Part shown: piece after piece, positions 1 through 9,323 of the stretch
Numbering within the stretch: position 1 is the first letter of the stretch
How the letters are laid out: each line of letters opens with the position of its first letter
Origin: Synura sp. LO234KE
Taxonomy: Eukaryota > Sar > Synurophyceae > Synurales > Mallomonadaceae
Reading direction: 5' to 3'
Assembly (NCBI GenBank): GCA_015143735.1
Contig: VKHC01000294.1
Span: 1-13,641, forward strand
DNA length: 13,641 bases
The notes under the pieces: model-generated
The model's input: only the letters and a program-made list of their open reading frames with translations
The model's database searches: none
Told to the model about the DNA's origin: nothing
Position numbers and translations under genes: made by a program

Positions 1-897
1 CACATAGAGAGTGCACTGGAGGAAGTATCCGTTGTATATCAGCAGATAGTCCGGCCATCCAGCGGATTGCAGCAGCTGTGTGGCTCCCGCAACTATTGCA
101 TTTTCAGATGCATTCGCTAATATCAAGCCCAATGCATTTGTCACAGGTTTCTTGAAATACGTGTTCGCGTCGAAAGACGCTCCCATCAAATATCCGTTTG
201 TTTTCTCGACTACGAACACTTTTCTGTCTGTGCTTTCATAATCGGATTGTAAACGAGCACTTATTTGACCTAAATATACCCCTGCGCCAACGTTGCCTGC
301 AAAGGGAACGACGGTCCCTCCGATTGTAAAGTTGAGAATGGGGTATACTATTGCAGTAGTCGGGTAGTTCGTTGTGACATCGAGGTATGGAGGCACCCAA
401 ACAGGTGCTAATGCCCTCTTAGCAGCGATATACCAAGGCCTAGTACGACAATCATAACCAGTAGTTCCATATTTAGAAATCACGGGAGTGGCAATGCCTG
501 AAGAATTAATTGTATACTGAGTAGTGGCCGGTACGCCACCACTGAGTTTATGGTCGGTTACCTCAAAGAACATCCGATTAGGGAGCGTAGCAAGATTTCT
601 GTATTGATAAAATAATCCAGTCTCTAAACCAATATAATCACTATAAATATACGAATAATACTCCTGCTTGATTCCATAAAAAAGTATTCGGCACGCTGTC
701 TTTGGATCAGTTAAGTTGACAACTCCAGCATGAATATTATCGAGAGCTAAACGCATTGCGAACTTAATGTCGCCCAAAAAATCTGAAAATTTATCATGCA
801 CTCTGGCCCCGATTTCATAATTGAAAACGGAATCACTCCAGATGTAATTACAAGATATAAGAAAAGTCAACCATAAGTATTGAAAAGATCTCATCAT
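1..897 (-). CDS. dCache-type extracellular sensor protein, N-terminal part (partial)
   Basis: The frame is open for 299 codons from an ATG-ATG pair (897-892) to the window edge, with an in-frame TGA shortly upstream, so the N-terminus is defined and the C-terminus is missing. Residues 1-16 (Arg3, then a hydrophobic run ending ISC) look like a signal peptide. The rest resembles a double-Cache ligand-binding domain: YDCRTRPWY at residues 148-156 (430-456) matches the family's Y-D-x-R-x-R-P-W-Y signature. It is followed by WVPPYLD (167-173), a small-residue strand GAGVYLG (204-210), and VFVVEKTNGYL (227-237), which matches the usual 'dG.l' strand. Cache domains bind small molecules outside the cell. 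In protists and zoosporic fungi they often sit in front of a membrane helix and a nucleotide-cyclase, kinase or receptor output module. That module would lie left of the window, so the output is unknown. No intron is needed. Codon use is AT-richer than in the LINE regions. Confident as a real gene, good on Cache, no claim on the effector. Confidence 0.8.
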   Translation of the reverse strand, partial: MMRSFQYLWLTFLISCNYIWSDSVFNYEIGARVHDKFSDFLGDIKFAMRLALDNIHAGVVNLTDPKTACRILFYGIKQEYYSYIYSDYIGLETGLFYQYRNLATLPNRMFFEVTDHKLSGGVPATTQYTINSSGIATPVISKYGTTGYDCRTRPWYIAAKRALAPVWVPPYLDVTTNYPTTAIVYPILNFTIGGTVVPFAGNVGAGVYLGQISARLQSDYESTDRKVFVVEKTNGYLMGASFDANTYFKKPVTNALGLILANASENAIVAGATQLLQSAGWPDYLLIYNGYFLQCTLYV

Positions 898-1272
898 TCG
901 GTTATTAAGGTCTCAGACAAACTATTATTAATTACTTTATACACTCAGGTTAACGCGATATTTTCTTCTCTGCAACAAGCGCCTAATAATACCATAAAAT
1001 GCATAAAATATTAGGATTTCGGATCGCAAGGACGGAGATCATTTGTACTTTACAAATTTCCAATTTAACATACTTCAGTTCATTGTGTATGTCACTTCCG
1101 TCGGTTACTATTTCGTTAAACCAGATGTAGACTTTTGAATAATATTAAATAAATGTAATTATTGAATATTTTTAGGGCTTTTGGTTTTAGATTCATCATT
1201 TGATTCACTTTGTGAACTCCAGATTTTCTAAGTTCTTAACGCTAGTACGCTGACACAACACATATTTTATTT
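898..1272. other. AT-rich intergenic region upstream of the Cache-protein gene
   Basis: Apart from the TATA-like heptamer near its left end, this stretch shows stops in all frames and no recognisable motif. If the small ORF at 1273 is real, this is a divergent promoter region between two genes. Confidence 0.5.
935..941 (-). promoter_or_regulatory. possible TATA-like box of the Cache-protein gene
   Basis: On the minus strand TATAAAG lies about 38 bases before the ATG at 897. It would imply a very short 5' leader. The surrounding DNA is AT-rich, so a chance match is quite possible. Confidence 0.25.
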
Positions 1273-1392
1273 ATGGCGAGACTATTGATAGTACGAGTAT
1301 TCTATTATGTTATATTCTCTTGTGCACTATTGCTGGCGTCGGTGGTAATTGTGGTCGTAAGCTTACCAATATTTGTATGCTCAGATATATGA
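1273..1392 (+). CDS. small hydrophobic ORF, 39 codons, possible membrane peptide or signal-peptide exon
   Basis: An ATG at 1273 opens 39 codons ending in TGA (1390-1392). The product starts MARLLIVRVF and then has an almost uninterrupted hydrophobic run (YYVIFSCALLLASVVIVVVS), as in a single membrane helix or an uncleaved signal anchor. A GTAAGC hexamer lies inside the ORF (about 1356-1361) and would fit a 5' splice site, so this could be the first exon of a spliced secreted or membrane protein rather than a complete gene. The next coding exon could not be identified. In AT-rich DNA a hydrophobic ORF of this size can arise by chance (T-rich codons give Phe, Leu, Ile, Val). It lies divergently to the Cache gene. 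Low confidence. Confidence 0.25.
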   Translation: MARLLIVRVFYYVIFSCALLLASVVIVVVSLPIFVCSDI

Positions 1393-2033
1393 ACGAAGAA
1401 GTTAAGGCAAGAAACTGTACTCGATTTTATCAACAATATTATTTATAGCTTACTTTCGTTCTCAAGGTTTTTATGTGAGAGCGATAAATGATTTCATCGA
1501 CACTCTTAAACTTAAAATTTAATGCAAACAATTAAATCGGAACCTTCAACGGATGTTTTAATCAAGATAGGCAGATATCACCTATGTGGGGATGAAAACT
1601 TGTCTGTACTCCTAACTTACAAGTTATTCAACGCACATAGTGAGCGAAAATCACAGAGAATGCAGCGAGTGACGCAAGATAGCTGGAACGAAACAAGGGA
1701 GCGAGTTAGTGGTAAGAAGCAAAGAAATCCAGATATTGTTCTTACTGCTACTCCGTCGGTGTAAAAATACCCGTATTTTCTTAGTGCGTATACATTTTTA
1801 TGTGTACCAAAATGTGAGCACTTTAGTATCCGTGCCACATGCATTAAAGAAAGTATTTCTAAAGTACTTCAGTTTGAAGTGCACTTCCAAAGCCGACCAT
1901 TAATTTGATACTTCGTAAAGTTTCATCTCGGGCCGCGGCCGTAATTGCGGCTATAGTTTCTTGTGCTCAAGAGAGCTGTAGTTTAAAAAAAGTGTGACCA
2001 TTCTCAGATTTTTTAGATTCTCTCTACTTGATA
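1393..2033. other. AT-rich spacer, no supported gene
   Basis: The longest ATG frame is 80 codons at 1522-1764 (+), a charged, low-complexity product with no recognisable motif. Overlapping frames of similar length exist on both strands, so none stands out as coding. A short GC-rich palindromic patch (GGCCGCGGCC, about 1931-1940) is the only compositional feature. Confidence 0.4.
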
Positions 2034-2718
2034 TTAACTGGTTTCAGCCTCAGAATTTAGGCCATTTAATGATTTGTCGTTATCATCGCCAGCTTCCTCT
2101 CGCAATGCATGGCGAAAAATTTGGAAAATACAAGCAGCGAAATCGAAGTCTCTGGACTTAACTGGGTCTTTTAACGGAAAAGGCGACTTTGCAGCGCGCT
2201 TCTATTAATGGCTGGATCACAGATTTCCAGCGCAATCAATCCAAGACATGCTGATCGATCATGATTCAATTTTGGAAAAGCTAATATTTGTACTCCCTTT
2301 TCGCAGAATTCAGGGAGTTTGCAACCTTCGTTTGAAGTCTTCAAATTTTTGGAGAAATCTATTGGCGTATCAAGAATATCGTCAACGAGTTTTTCCTTTC
2401 TTCTTTCCAATTCTGCTAAACTGTTTCTGCTTGACGAAGCTCTAAGCAAGTGACACGAAGAAAATCTGTGCCGGTGTTTCCAAATTTGTCAAAGCAAAGA
2501 TTCGCATCTCCTTCCAACTCAATCTGGATAAGGACAGACTGCTCACTTTTTTGGGATCGCGACTTCTGATGCCACATTCCATTAAGCATGGGCTCACGTT
2601 TGGAGCCCTGGAAAATATCAAAACTCTCCAGGTACCTCCTCCTGCTAAAAATAACAGTGATCTAGCCTGCCAGCAGTATCTGGATAGGGCGTCCTCAGAG
2701 TCGCAAATTTGGCGGTAG
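2034..2718 (-). pseudogene. candidate decayed gene, unidentified, strand uncertain
   Basis: On the minus strand three frames follow one another with overlaps: 2661-2416 (81 aa), 2488-2171 (105 aa) and 2201-2034 (55 aa). Two frameshifts within the overlaps would give one path of about 200 residues without an internal stop. That is more than expected for this AT-rich, stop-rich DNA. The path is hydrophilic: LAELERRKEKLVDDILD in the middle looks like a charged helix, and the end (REEAGDDNDKS) is acidic. On the plus strand 2446-2718 is also open for 90 codons, in the same triplet register as the first minus-strand frame, so the strand is not certain. I do not recognise a family. It could be an old gene fragment, exons of a spliced gene, or part of a different transposon. 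Confidence 0.3.
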
Positions 2719-3537
2719 CCTCATGGCCCTAGTTCTCAAACTGTCCGAATGGAATTATGGCAGCTGAGAAATGACTGCTTCAGCAGTATTTCAAACGGGC
2801 GCTGGCTCACAACGATGAATCAGCGTAAGTAAGTGGTTCTCCACCAAGAGTCAAAGGGAAACACTACTACCAGAGCTGACATCTTCACTTCTCCCTATTC
2901 CGCCGGTGCCTTCGACTCAATATTCCATTTCAGTAGAGTACACTCCTGTTTTCGTTCCACGAAATGGGACTACCGGATTGTGTTCGAACATGTACTTCCG
3001 GTACTCAACCTACCAAGTCAGCAGTGTAGATTTAGCACGACTATCGCCTGATCGTATTTAGAAATCAGTCTCAATTTCCAACTAGACATTATCTCTGGTC
3101 ATCTGGCCTACTCGAGTGAATCTGGAGCAGTGAAACCAGCACTTCCCAGACTTCAGAATATTGAACCCTCGTGCTTGACAGCCTTTTTTTTGCTTTCTTA
3201 AGAGTAGAGAAAGTTGCTCGATGAGGCTAAAATCTGCTTATCATGCTGATTTTCAGCTCTCCTCTCAGTTCTAACTCCCAAATACCACTCCATTACGCTT
3301 CGCATACGCCGGCAATTTTGTTTCTCAGCACTACACTACCAGGGGTTAACAAGAGGTTGCTCCTAAGTTCACTCGAATCTTTAAAACAGCCAAAAATTGC
3401 AAATAGGCTTTAAAACTTAGTTTCTTGTCAAAAACTCACTTTATAATTACACGTCATAACGAAGTTTGTCGGAACAGCAAGTCAAACACATTTATGGCAA
3501 AAAGTTAACCTTAGATTGATATGTATCCGCAACAGCC
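2719..3537. other. spacer without a supported gene
   Basis: An ORF of 72 codons at 2833-3051 (+) has a protein-like mixed composition but no motif, and its flanks are full of stops. The last 200 bases become AT-rich just before LINE copy 1. No target-site duplication could be picked out by eye. Confidence 0.4.
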
Positions 3538-3960
3538 TTGCCTGAAATAGATATCTTCATCGCCTCTCCACCGACTTCACCAAAACTTCAAAAATCGTCA
3601 TTTTGTTTCAACTTTCTAATCGGCTCCCCAGTCTGCACGCCCGACGCTCTAGCTCGAATTCAATCCGACCGGGATCCTTCCGCGCTTCTTGGCTGCCGCG
3701 CTATCTGCCTACGCTGTATCATCAGGAGGGCGCGGATCTCCTTAGACGCTCAATGGCTTTGCTTCACCACACCCAAGTGTTTTCACCGCTACCCTCCCCC
3801 AATTCACTCCCAGTTCCCAACCCCTTTTCCCAATTTCCGGATCCCTCTCACACCCACACGCCGTCATCCATTCGCACCTCTCCCGACCTCCTCCAACCGT
3901 CAATCTCCCTTCCTCGACCTTGATCGTGTCCAGGAAGGATACTCTCTAACGGACCCCATA
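3538..3960 (+). pseudogene. LINE copy 1: region before the endonuclease, Pro-rich
   Basis: Open frames of 181 codons (from 3538) and 106 codons (from 3603) overlap here. The second has a helical-looking stretch (EGADLLRRSMALLHHTQ), then a long Ser/Pro-rich tail (about 3780-3920). The first runs in frame straight into the endonuclease start at 3961. This suggests a helical N-terminal segment and a disordered Pro-rich linker preceding the endonuclease in the same polyprotein, with a frameshift between them. Whether a separate ORF1 existed cannot be seen. Confidence 0.4.
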
Positions 3961-4720
3961 ATTGCCTCCCTTAATGTAAATGGGCTCCCGGAATCTAAGT
4001 TCACTGCAACTCTATGCTTCAAGTATAGGAGTTTTCTGCCTCCAGGACACCCGCTGCAAGCCCGCTGCCGAACAATGTTTTGACCGCCGTCACCGCTCCA
4101 ATCTAGGGGATCTTGTCAAACGTTTTTACTCCGTTAAGCTACCCTTCCCTTACCCCTCGGGAGATGATCCTCTTCGGGTGGGCAGATCCATTCCTCTGTG
4201 GCAAATTCGCTCACTCCTTACAACCCGTCCTTTCAACCCGACCCAACTGGCTTGGGCATTCTCAGATCGCTTGGAATCACGGTTGCAGGGAAATGCAGCC
4301 AAAGTGTTTTCAATACCTGCTAGCCCCAGTCGACCCTTCGCTCCATGACTGGTAGGTAGCCTCTGGTACCGCATCCGACCTCCTCCTCAAAACAGTATCT
4401 CGAGCACTACCTCAATGTCCCCAGTGATAACCACTGCTGCAAGAACCCGACCAACATTGAGTTTCTATACGTATACCTCAACTCCCCCCTCCTCCCTAAG
4501 AGTCGGGCTGCATCACCCTCTACCGTCTCTGGTCATGGAAACCTTTTCCGCCCCCGCGTGGCTCTCCCACTTGAATCGTAACGGGACAATTGACTTTAGA
4601 ATTAATCAGGTACATTTCAAAGACCCTGCCGCCGCCTCGTACCTGACGATAGAACAAGGCGGATTTTGGTAAGATTTCGCTGACCATAGCCCCATCTTGG
4701 CGGCTTTCTCCTCCCCTTCA
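3961..4720 (+). pseudogene. LINE copy 1: AP-endonuclease (EEP) domain remnant
   Basis: This domain nicks target DNA to start target-primed reverse transcription. IASLNVNGL at 3961-3987 matches the first EEP motif (Asn of N-x-N-G). After a shift to the next frame, IGVFCLQDTRC (4025-4057) matches the 'lQET' motif with Asp in place of the usual Glu. EFLYVYLNSP (4459-4488) fits a core strand. GTIDFRIN, in the frame open from 4415, matches the 'sRIDyi' motif, and ADHSPI (4679-4696) is the terminal S-D-H-x-P motif with the catalytic His. A TAA at 4670-4672 interrupts between the last two. Spacing of the motifs (about 25 residues, then about 210) fits the family. Inactive because of frameshifts. Confidence 0.75.
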
Positions 4721-5691
4721 TTTGTCCAGCTCACTGCCTCATCGTTTCCAAAAGGTCTTTTCCGCTTCCCTGCCCCCATTCTGGGGAATTGTCCGGAGGA
4801 TATTGAACGCCCCCTCTCTGATCTCCCACCGTCTCCAACCACTGTGGACTGCCATGCCGCGCTTGATCATCTCCTTGTCAATTCCCGGGCCCATTCCCCT
4901 ACAGATCTTTGCAGCTCCTGTAAGAATGGGTGGAGTCCTGTTGCATCGGGCCTCAAACGGAAGCTTACTATATGACCCGCACAATTCTCTCTCGGCTCCG
5001 AAAATGGAATCACTTTCCCAACCCACCGTAGACCCCGCCCACCATCGCACCTCTGGTATTTTAACTGAAATTCAAGCCTGGAATGAGTAAATGCATGTCA
5101 TGTCCTGGCCCACTACTGCGGATACGGTGGATATTGATCCCCTGGTCTGGGCCACTGGTACCTCAGCTACGGATTGGTGCGCTCTCGCTTCTCAAAGAGG
5201 CCGTACCAACATAGATTTCATTTTCAAGTGGGACATTTTCTTTTCCTTCGACGTTTCTAGGGACGAACCCGGCGTGACCTCCGATGCAAGTTCCTGCACT
5301 CTCCAGCTGAATAGAAGAAGAATTTTTCAGCTAGGTTGACTCAAGGATGCGGTTGCGCTCCTGTGGTATACATATCAAAAAGACCTCCCCCAGAGCTCTA
5401 CCAGCATTTCCCCTCCCCAACACACTCTGCTCTCGTCCTTCCCCGACTCCCCAGAAGCCCTTCACCATTACCTCACTAACCACTTAGTCCGATTGCCCTT
5501 ACCCCTGGTGGGATCTGCCAATTGGCGTTGGCTGGTTCCTTTTCCCAAGTGCTCCTTCTGCTACAACAATCACCGACTTTTGTCTCATAATACTCATTGA
5601 TGCTTTTAGAAAGGTTTATGGACTTCTATTGTGCTTGCCCGTAGCGTCACCACGTTGCGTCACCACCAGGTTTTCTCCCCTTCTCACCATC
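4721..5691 (+). pseudogene. LINE copy 1: linker between endonuclease and reverse transcriptase
   Basis: The frame carrying DHSPI stays open to 4975 with a protein-like product containing FRFPAPILGNCPEDIERPL, as expected for the linker helices. Then short frames (5091-5339 and others) alternate in different registers. No named motif is expected here and none is seen. The region joins the two identified domains at the usual distance, about 300 residues. Confidence 0.45.
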
Positions 5692-6240
5692 ATGCGTTTC
5701 TCCCGCAAAAAGTATGTAATAGACGAGGCTACAACCCTACAGATTGTCGAAGCCATTGAGAATGCGTTCAATGACCGACGAACCAATTTACGGCTCAAGC
5801 TGGGATATCCAACGCGTATTCAACTCGGTTAGCAAGTTTTTCATACGCGTCGAATGGGTATATCCCTGGACAGAGCAGCGTGGCTGATATTACTACTGCT
5901 GGACCTCGATAGTCAGACGGTTGTCCGTATAGATTTGCGTACTCGCGCTGGCTGGAGGAAGAAATTCCAGGCCTCGCCGGTCTCGGCTTCACCGCAGAAA
6001 AAGGCACGGGTCAGGGAGGTGTCTTCAAAGCCCTATGACCTGGTTTACTGTGTTGACATATTGCACACGGCTCTCTACCGAAACCCCACCCCAACCCTTT
6101 CCAGCTCTACAACAACTCCAGCTTCGTTGACAATCAATTCTCCGTCGCTGCTGATCTCTACAGCCTCCAGCAAATGCCTGATATTGGGCTCATCGCTGAC
6201 TTCTTTCTCTTCACGGGAACGACCTTTGCCTCCGCCTGTT
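5692..6240 (+). pseudogene. LINE copy 1: reverse transcriptase domain remnant
   Basis: This is the polymerase of the retrotransposon. The frame from 5692 reads RFSRKKYVIDEATTLQIVEA, matching the fingers region just before motif A ('gFr...s..da...l.e.ie'). In another frame, DIQRVFNSVS (5804-5833) matches motif A (D-x-x-x-A-F/Y-D/N-x-V). GTGQGGVF (6006-6026) is motif B. FVDN (6123-6134) is the catalytic motif C, normally F/Y-A/V-D-D, here with the second Asp replaced by Asn. It is followed by ADFFLFTGT, typical of the helix after motif C. Distances A-B (69 codons) and B-C (37 codons) fit LINE reverse transcriptases. Dead: at least two frameshifts, a stop at 6033 and the D-to-N change. Confidence 0.8.
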
Positions 6241-7261
6241 TCATATCCAATTCATCATCATTCACACCAAAGTATTGGTTCCGTCGTGACTCCCTATCTA
6301 CTGTGAACACTTATTTGAGAACCTAGATGTGTGGTGTGACGTAGTTTGTCTCCCTGTTTTTTTCTTGCCAAATTCGCATCTATCTCGCCAATACTCGAAA
6401 TTTCAGTCCGATCTCCCAACATGGTACTCAGTTCCAACCCAACCACTCACCTGCTAGGGCGAAATGGAATTCCCCGCTTCTTCCATATGGTAGTCGTACG
6501 GAAACTTGCCCTCCGCTCGTCACGAACTGTCCATGGATGATTCATTTACCCGCTGGGCTGTAGAATCCGTCTTTCACTTGCTGCTACCTTTCCCGCCCAG
6601 GCTATTGACACCCCAGCGTTATTCAATATCTGCGGCAACCAAGGAGACCTGTGCCACTCCCCCGTGCCAAATTTATCTTCGATACTCCCCCCCAAGACAT
6701 CCCATTTTCGCCCTCAGCAGTGCTCCTTGCGATTTCAACCCCTCAGCAACAATACCTATCCTCGCACTTTCCTGCCCGGCTGACCTCACTATTCTGTCCC
6801 TCTCTGGGAATACTGAACCACCTGGTAACCTGCCCTACCACGCTACATCCCCCAACCACCTGTCACTCCGTTTCCATTCTCCTCGGGACAATAATGGTAC
6901 TCTAAATTCGGCTATCTGTCTCTGACCTCCCCCGCCACGATTGCGCTGATCAAAATGACCCCCGCACTGCGATGGCCCTGCCCCACCTCCATGCTCTTCT
7001 GCGTGTACAACTGCCTACCCTATCCCTCCACCGTAACCCCACAACGGAGCCTCTACACTCGCCCCTTACTGCCCCATTCTCCTCTTCATCCCATTTGGTG
7101 TGTGCCGATCCCGCCTCTTCCCCGCTCCACCGACCCTCGCTGCCGTCCTACCCTCACATATTCCCTCCTCTTCGGGCGCATTTTCCGCGTACCTCAACTT
7201 TGTCTCCTCTCCCCAGGCCTCTGTATCTCTTCGACAGTTGTCTACATTCTCGCTTCTTTCA
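6241..7261 (+). pseudogene. LINE copy 1: RT thumb and connection region, degraded
   Basis: SLGIL at 6801-6815 fits the 'yLGi' strand that follows motif C in LINE reverse transcriptases. The rest consists of overlapping Pro/Ser/Leu-rich frames (6506-6925, 6955-7269, 6972-7562) that reflect C- and T-rich composition more than protein similarity. G is visibly scarce on this strand from about 6640 to 7540. The length between motif C and RNase H (about 385 codons) is plausible for the thumb plus connector. Confidence 0.45.
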
Positions 7262-7640
7262 ATTATTGAGCTCCCTTTGGATGGCTCCCAATGTCATCCA
7301 AGGGTCCATGGCCTTCACCTCTCCTTGCTTTTGGATAGCATATACCCCTTTGTATATCTACCCTTGTCCGCCTTCCCATCATCCCCTCTTCTTGAACACT
7401 CCCCGCACTACCCTCCACTATGCTATCACCCCTTTGCGCGCTTTGACACTGTTGCCTTTATCGTGCTCCTGCTTCTGTCTTCCCCTAAGTACAAAAACTC
7501 CTCGATTCCCTCCTCCCCTACACGCGCCGACCTCCTCGTCGTGCAATTTCGTACCATGTTGACTCCGATCATCTGCTTTGCTTGGCTTTCTTCCAGCCCA
7601 CTCCGGCCATGTCATCCTCCCCAGTGACACGCTCTCTCTC
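7262..7640 (+). pseudogene. LINE copy 1: RNase H domain remnant
   Basis: RNase H removes the RNA template strand from the RNA:DNA hybrid. ELPLDGSQ carries DGS at 7280-7288, matching the first catalytic motif (T-D-G-S). In another frame FLPAHSGH (7587-7610) with Asp at 7626-7628 matches the end of the domain, 'WVPaHSGh.....aD'. The separation of 106 codons agrees with a standard RNase H fold (about 110-120). The middle catalytic Glu and the T-D-S motif could not be placed with confidence. Frameshifted and inactive. Confidence 0.6.
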
Positions 7641-8405
7641 CCCCCGAACGCAAAGGAGCTTACCGAACTAACTGGGTGTTTGCGGATCGTTCGCCTCTTG
7701 CACAAGGATTCACTCACATCTGCCAGCCCCTCATGCATGTCCATGGTGCATCGGGCGTGCCCCCTCATGATTCCTCCCACTGCTCCAACCGTCCGCCCTT
7801 ATAGACCATCCACTTCGCTTACTGCATGCCCTACTCAACTGGGATCGCTGTCTTTCCTTCCGGTTTACACACTTCTGGGATTGCTCTTGCAGCTCAACTC
7901 CTCCGGCTCTTCAGTCTCTCCATCGCAATGGCTGGGCATTCCCCTTACCTGTTTTACTATTACCGTCAACTCAGCGTGCGCTCAAATGTCATCAAGACGC
8001 TACGCCTTTACTTCCCTGAGTGGATTTCCCAGAGGCAGCCTTCCCGTGATTACTACGACCTATAGGTCTGCCATTGTACCCACCCGTAACTTCTCGCTCT
8101 TTGCGACACCCTCCTTCGACGCCACCGCGATAAACCCCTCGCGCACTCTCTCCCTCAGCATGAGCTCGTGACTGCTCTCCTGGAGCTATTCCTCGAGAAA
8201 GATGGTTTCAGGTAGAATTGGTGACTTTCCTCGTTCTCAGGGCGCTCGCTTGCTCCCTCTCGACCGACTTCCCCGGGTCCCCCTCGCGCCGTGACGTTTT
8301 TGTATGAGCATACGCCTAACATCGTTCACGAACTCCCTTTGAAATTATCGCGTCGTTCTGCTGGATCCCTCGTCTCTGAGGTGAACCCCTCTGACCATTC
8401 CCAAC
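7641..8405 (+). pseudogene. LINE copy 1: C-terminal region with cysteine-cluster remnant
   Basis: The frame that includes 7826-8065 reads TLRLYFPEWISQ and QPSRDYYDL. After two stops it continues as CHC (8069-8077), ALCDTLLRRHRDK, then ELVTALLELFLEKDGFR (to about 8211). The same order is found in LINE copy 2: YLPQGSRSHYEKIL, the C-x2-C...H-x4-C knuckle, RLCPSPLLHQCR, then VVPQLIQLVLSPDGHRI. This alignment, made by eye, is the main evidence that the two copies belong together. The knuckle here has lost several residues. Confidence 0.55.
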
Positions 8406-8528
8406 AAGGGCTTCTTGTGGTACGATTTCTTTCGGGGCCGGATTCCGGGAGTTTACGACTCATACGTCCAGGCATATGCTCAGATTCCCCTTTCCGGCAC
8501 ACTTTTTTTGAAATTTGCAAATCGTAAG
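8406..8528 (+). pseudogene. LINE copy 1: C-terminal RNase H1 N-terminal-type (hybrid-binding) module
   Basis: The frame reads FLWYDFFRGRIPGVYDSYVQ (8412-8471), then AYAQIPLSGTLFLKFANR. This fits the RNase H1 N-terminal domain pattern (f-Y-a-V-r-x-G-r-x-p-G-i-Y-x-x-W-x-e ... f-k-x-F), which binds RNA:DNA hybrids and is named Caulimovirus VI/RNHBD in domain catalogues. The key Trp of 'ttW' is Tyr here and the V of 'YaV' has drifted. It is the last coding sequence of copy 1 before AT-rich DNA. Confidence 0.6.
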
Positions 8529-9323
8529 GTTAAGATTTTGCAAGTCAATTAAAGTCGAACAGTGGCCCAGAAATTTTTGTTTTTCAGTGCTAGTGCTGTT
8601 AATAGTGCCCTTAAAAACGACTAATTTGTTATTGGTTAGTATTTACGTTCTGAATCGAGCTCAAAGGAGGTTATCAGAATATTCTAGTTTTTGGAATCAG
8701 CCAACAGTGAATTCTTAAACCGATCAGAAACTAAACTAGTGGAATATTTCAACTTCTCACTATAACTTGTTAAATTTTATCATGTGATCTTGACTTTCCC
8801 TAAATAAAAGAGCGCAATCGGTATTCGGGACTTCGAGCTCGTCAAGCGCTCCATGGCATCAAACCTTGGTGGATATGTACTCCGGGGAGAACAGAGAAAG
8901 GTATAAGGGAGTTGCAGGAGTGCAGCGGTTTGTCTATCTGATTTTAGTGCAAGGATGCTTGAAGATCTAGATTCCTAGGTGGGAGACTTCTTTCTTTTCA
9001 TCGAATCCCGACAGAACATTTGGACTCCTTAGGCCTCTACATACCGCTTTCCAGAGCCAGAATTTCAGCTGTAGTGTCCCAGTCACCCGCATCATCGAGT
9101 GCATCTCCAACATTGCTGTCTTTTGTAGTATCAACTCGCATGCCGTTGCAGGTCAACGAGCACTCAACCGGAAAGCGCTAAATTTAGATCTGAGCGTTCC
9201 TACACTTTTTCACATGCCACCCTTGCTGATGCTACTTGCCTCAGATATGTTCTCCGCACGAAATGGCGCCAGCCGTTTCCATCTTCCCCCCACCCTTCAA
9301 TACCTTCGAATTGAACGCTGGCC
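8529..9323. other. spacer between LINE copy 1 and the next coding-like ruin
   Basis: AT-rich to about 8820, including an AATAAA (8803-8808) that could serve as a polyadenylation signal, then more balanced composition. No frame longer than about 67 codons, no recognisable motif, no RNA gene. Around 9200-9320 the plus strand reads in protein-like pieces (TFSHATLADATCLRYVLRTK) that may belong to the following ruin. Confidence 0.4.

Larger units (their letters stand above)
3538..8528 (+). mobile_element. LINE (non-LTR) retrotransposon copy 1, nearly full length, heavily decayed
   Basis: About 5 kb of pyrimidine-rich, GC-richer DNA set between AT-rich flanks. In one orientation and in the right order it holds an AP-endonuclease (LNVNGL, QDT, DHSPI), a reverse transcriptase (motifs A, B, C), RNase H (DGS ... 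HSGH ... D), a cysteine-cluster remnant and a terminal hybrid-binding module. Each motif sits in a different frame from its neighbour and stops are frequent, so no protein can be made from it. The order EEP-RT-RNase H is that of the I/Tad/R1-like groups of LINEs. The 3' boundary is placed where AT-rich DNA begins after the last module. The 5' boundary is uncertain by a few hundred bases. No poly-A tail or simple-repeat tail is visible directly at 8528; an AATAAA occurs at 8803-8808. Confidence 0.85.

Noticed and set aside
1617-1903. Overlapping 64-80 codon frames on both strands
   Set aside because: Similar lengths on both strands, no motif and no conserved-looking segment; typical of chance frames.
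4670-4678. GGTAAGA-like splice donor at the stop between the two endonuclease motifs
   Set aside because: LINE ORFs are not expected to have introns, and no acceptor restores the frame. The stop with DHSPI resuming in the same frame just after is simple decay.
7418-7780. 120-codon minus-strand frame opposite the RNase H remnant
   Set aside because: Arg/Gly/His-rich antisense of C-rich coding sequence, overlapping the recognisable HSGH motif on the plus strand.
8406-8528. The domain shares its catalogue name with caulimovirus protein VI, raising the idea of an endogenous plant virus
   Set aside because: The context is a LINE with endonuclease, reverse transcriptase and RNase H in LINE order. 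No viral coat, movement or protease gene is seen, and the module is common in cellular RNase H1.
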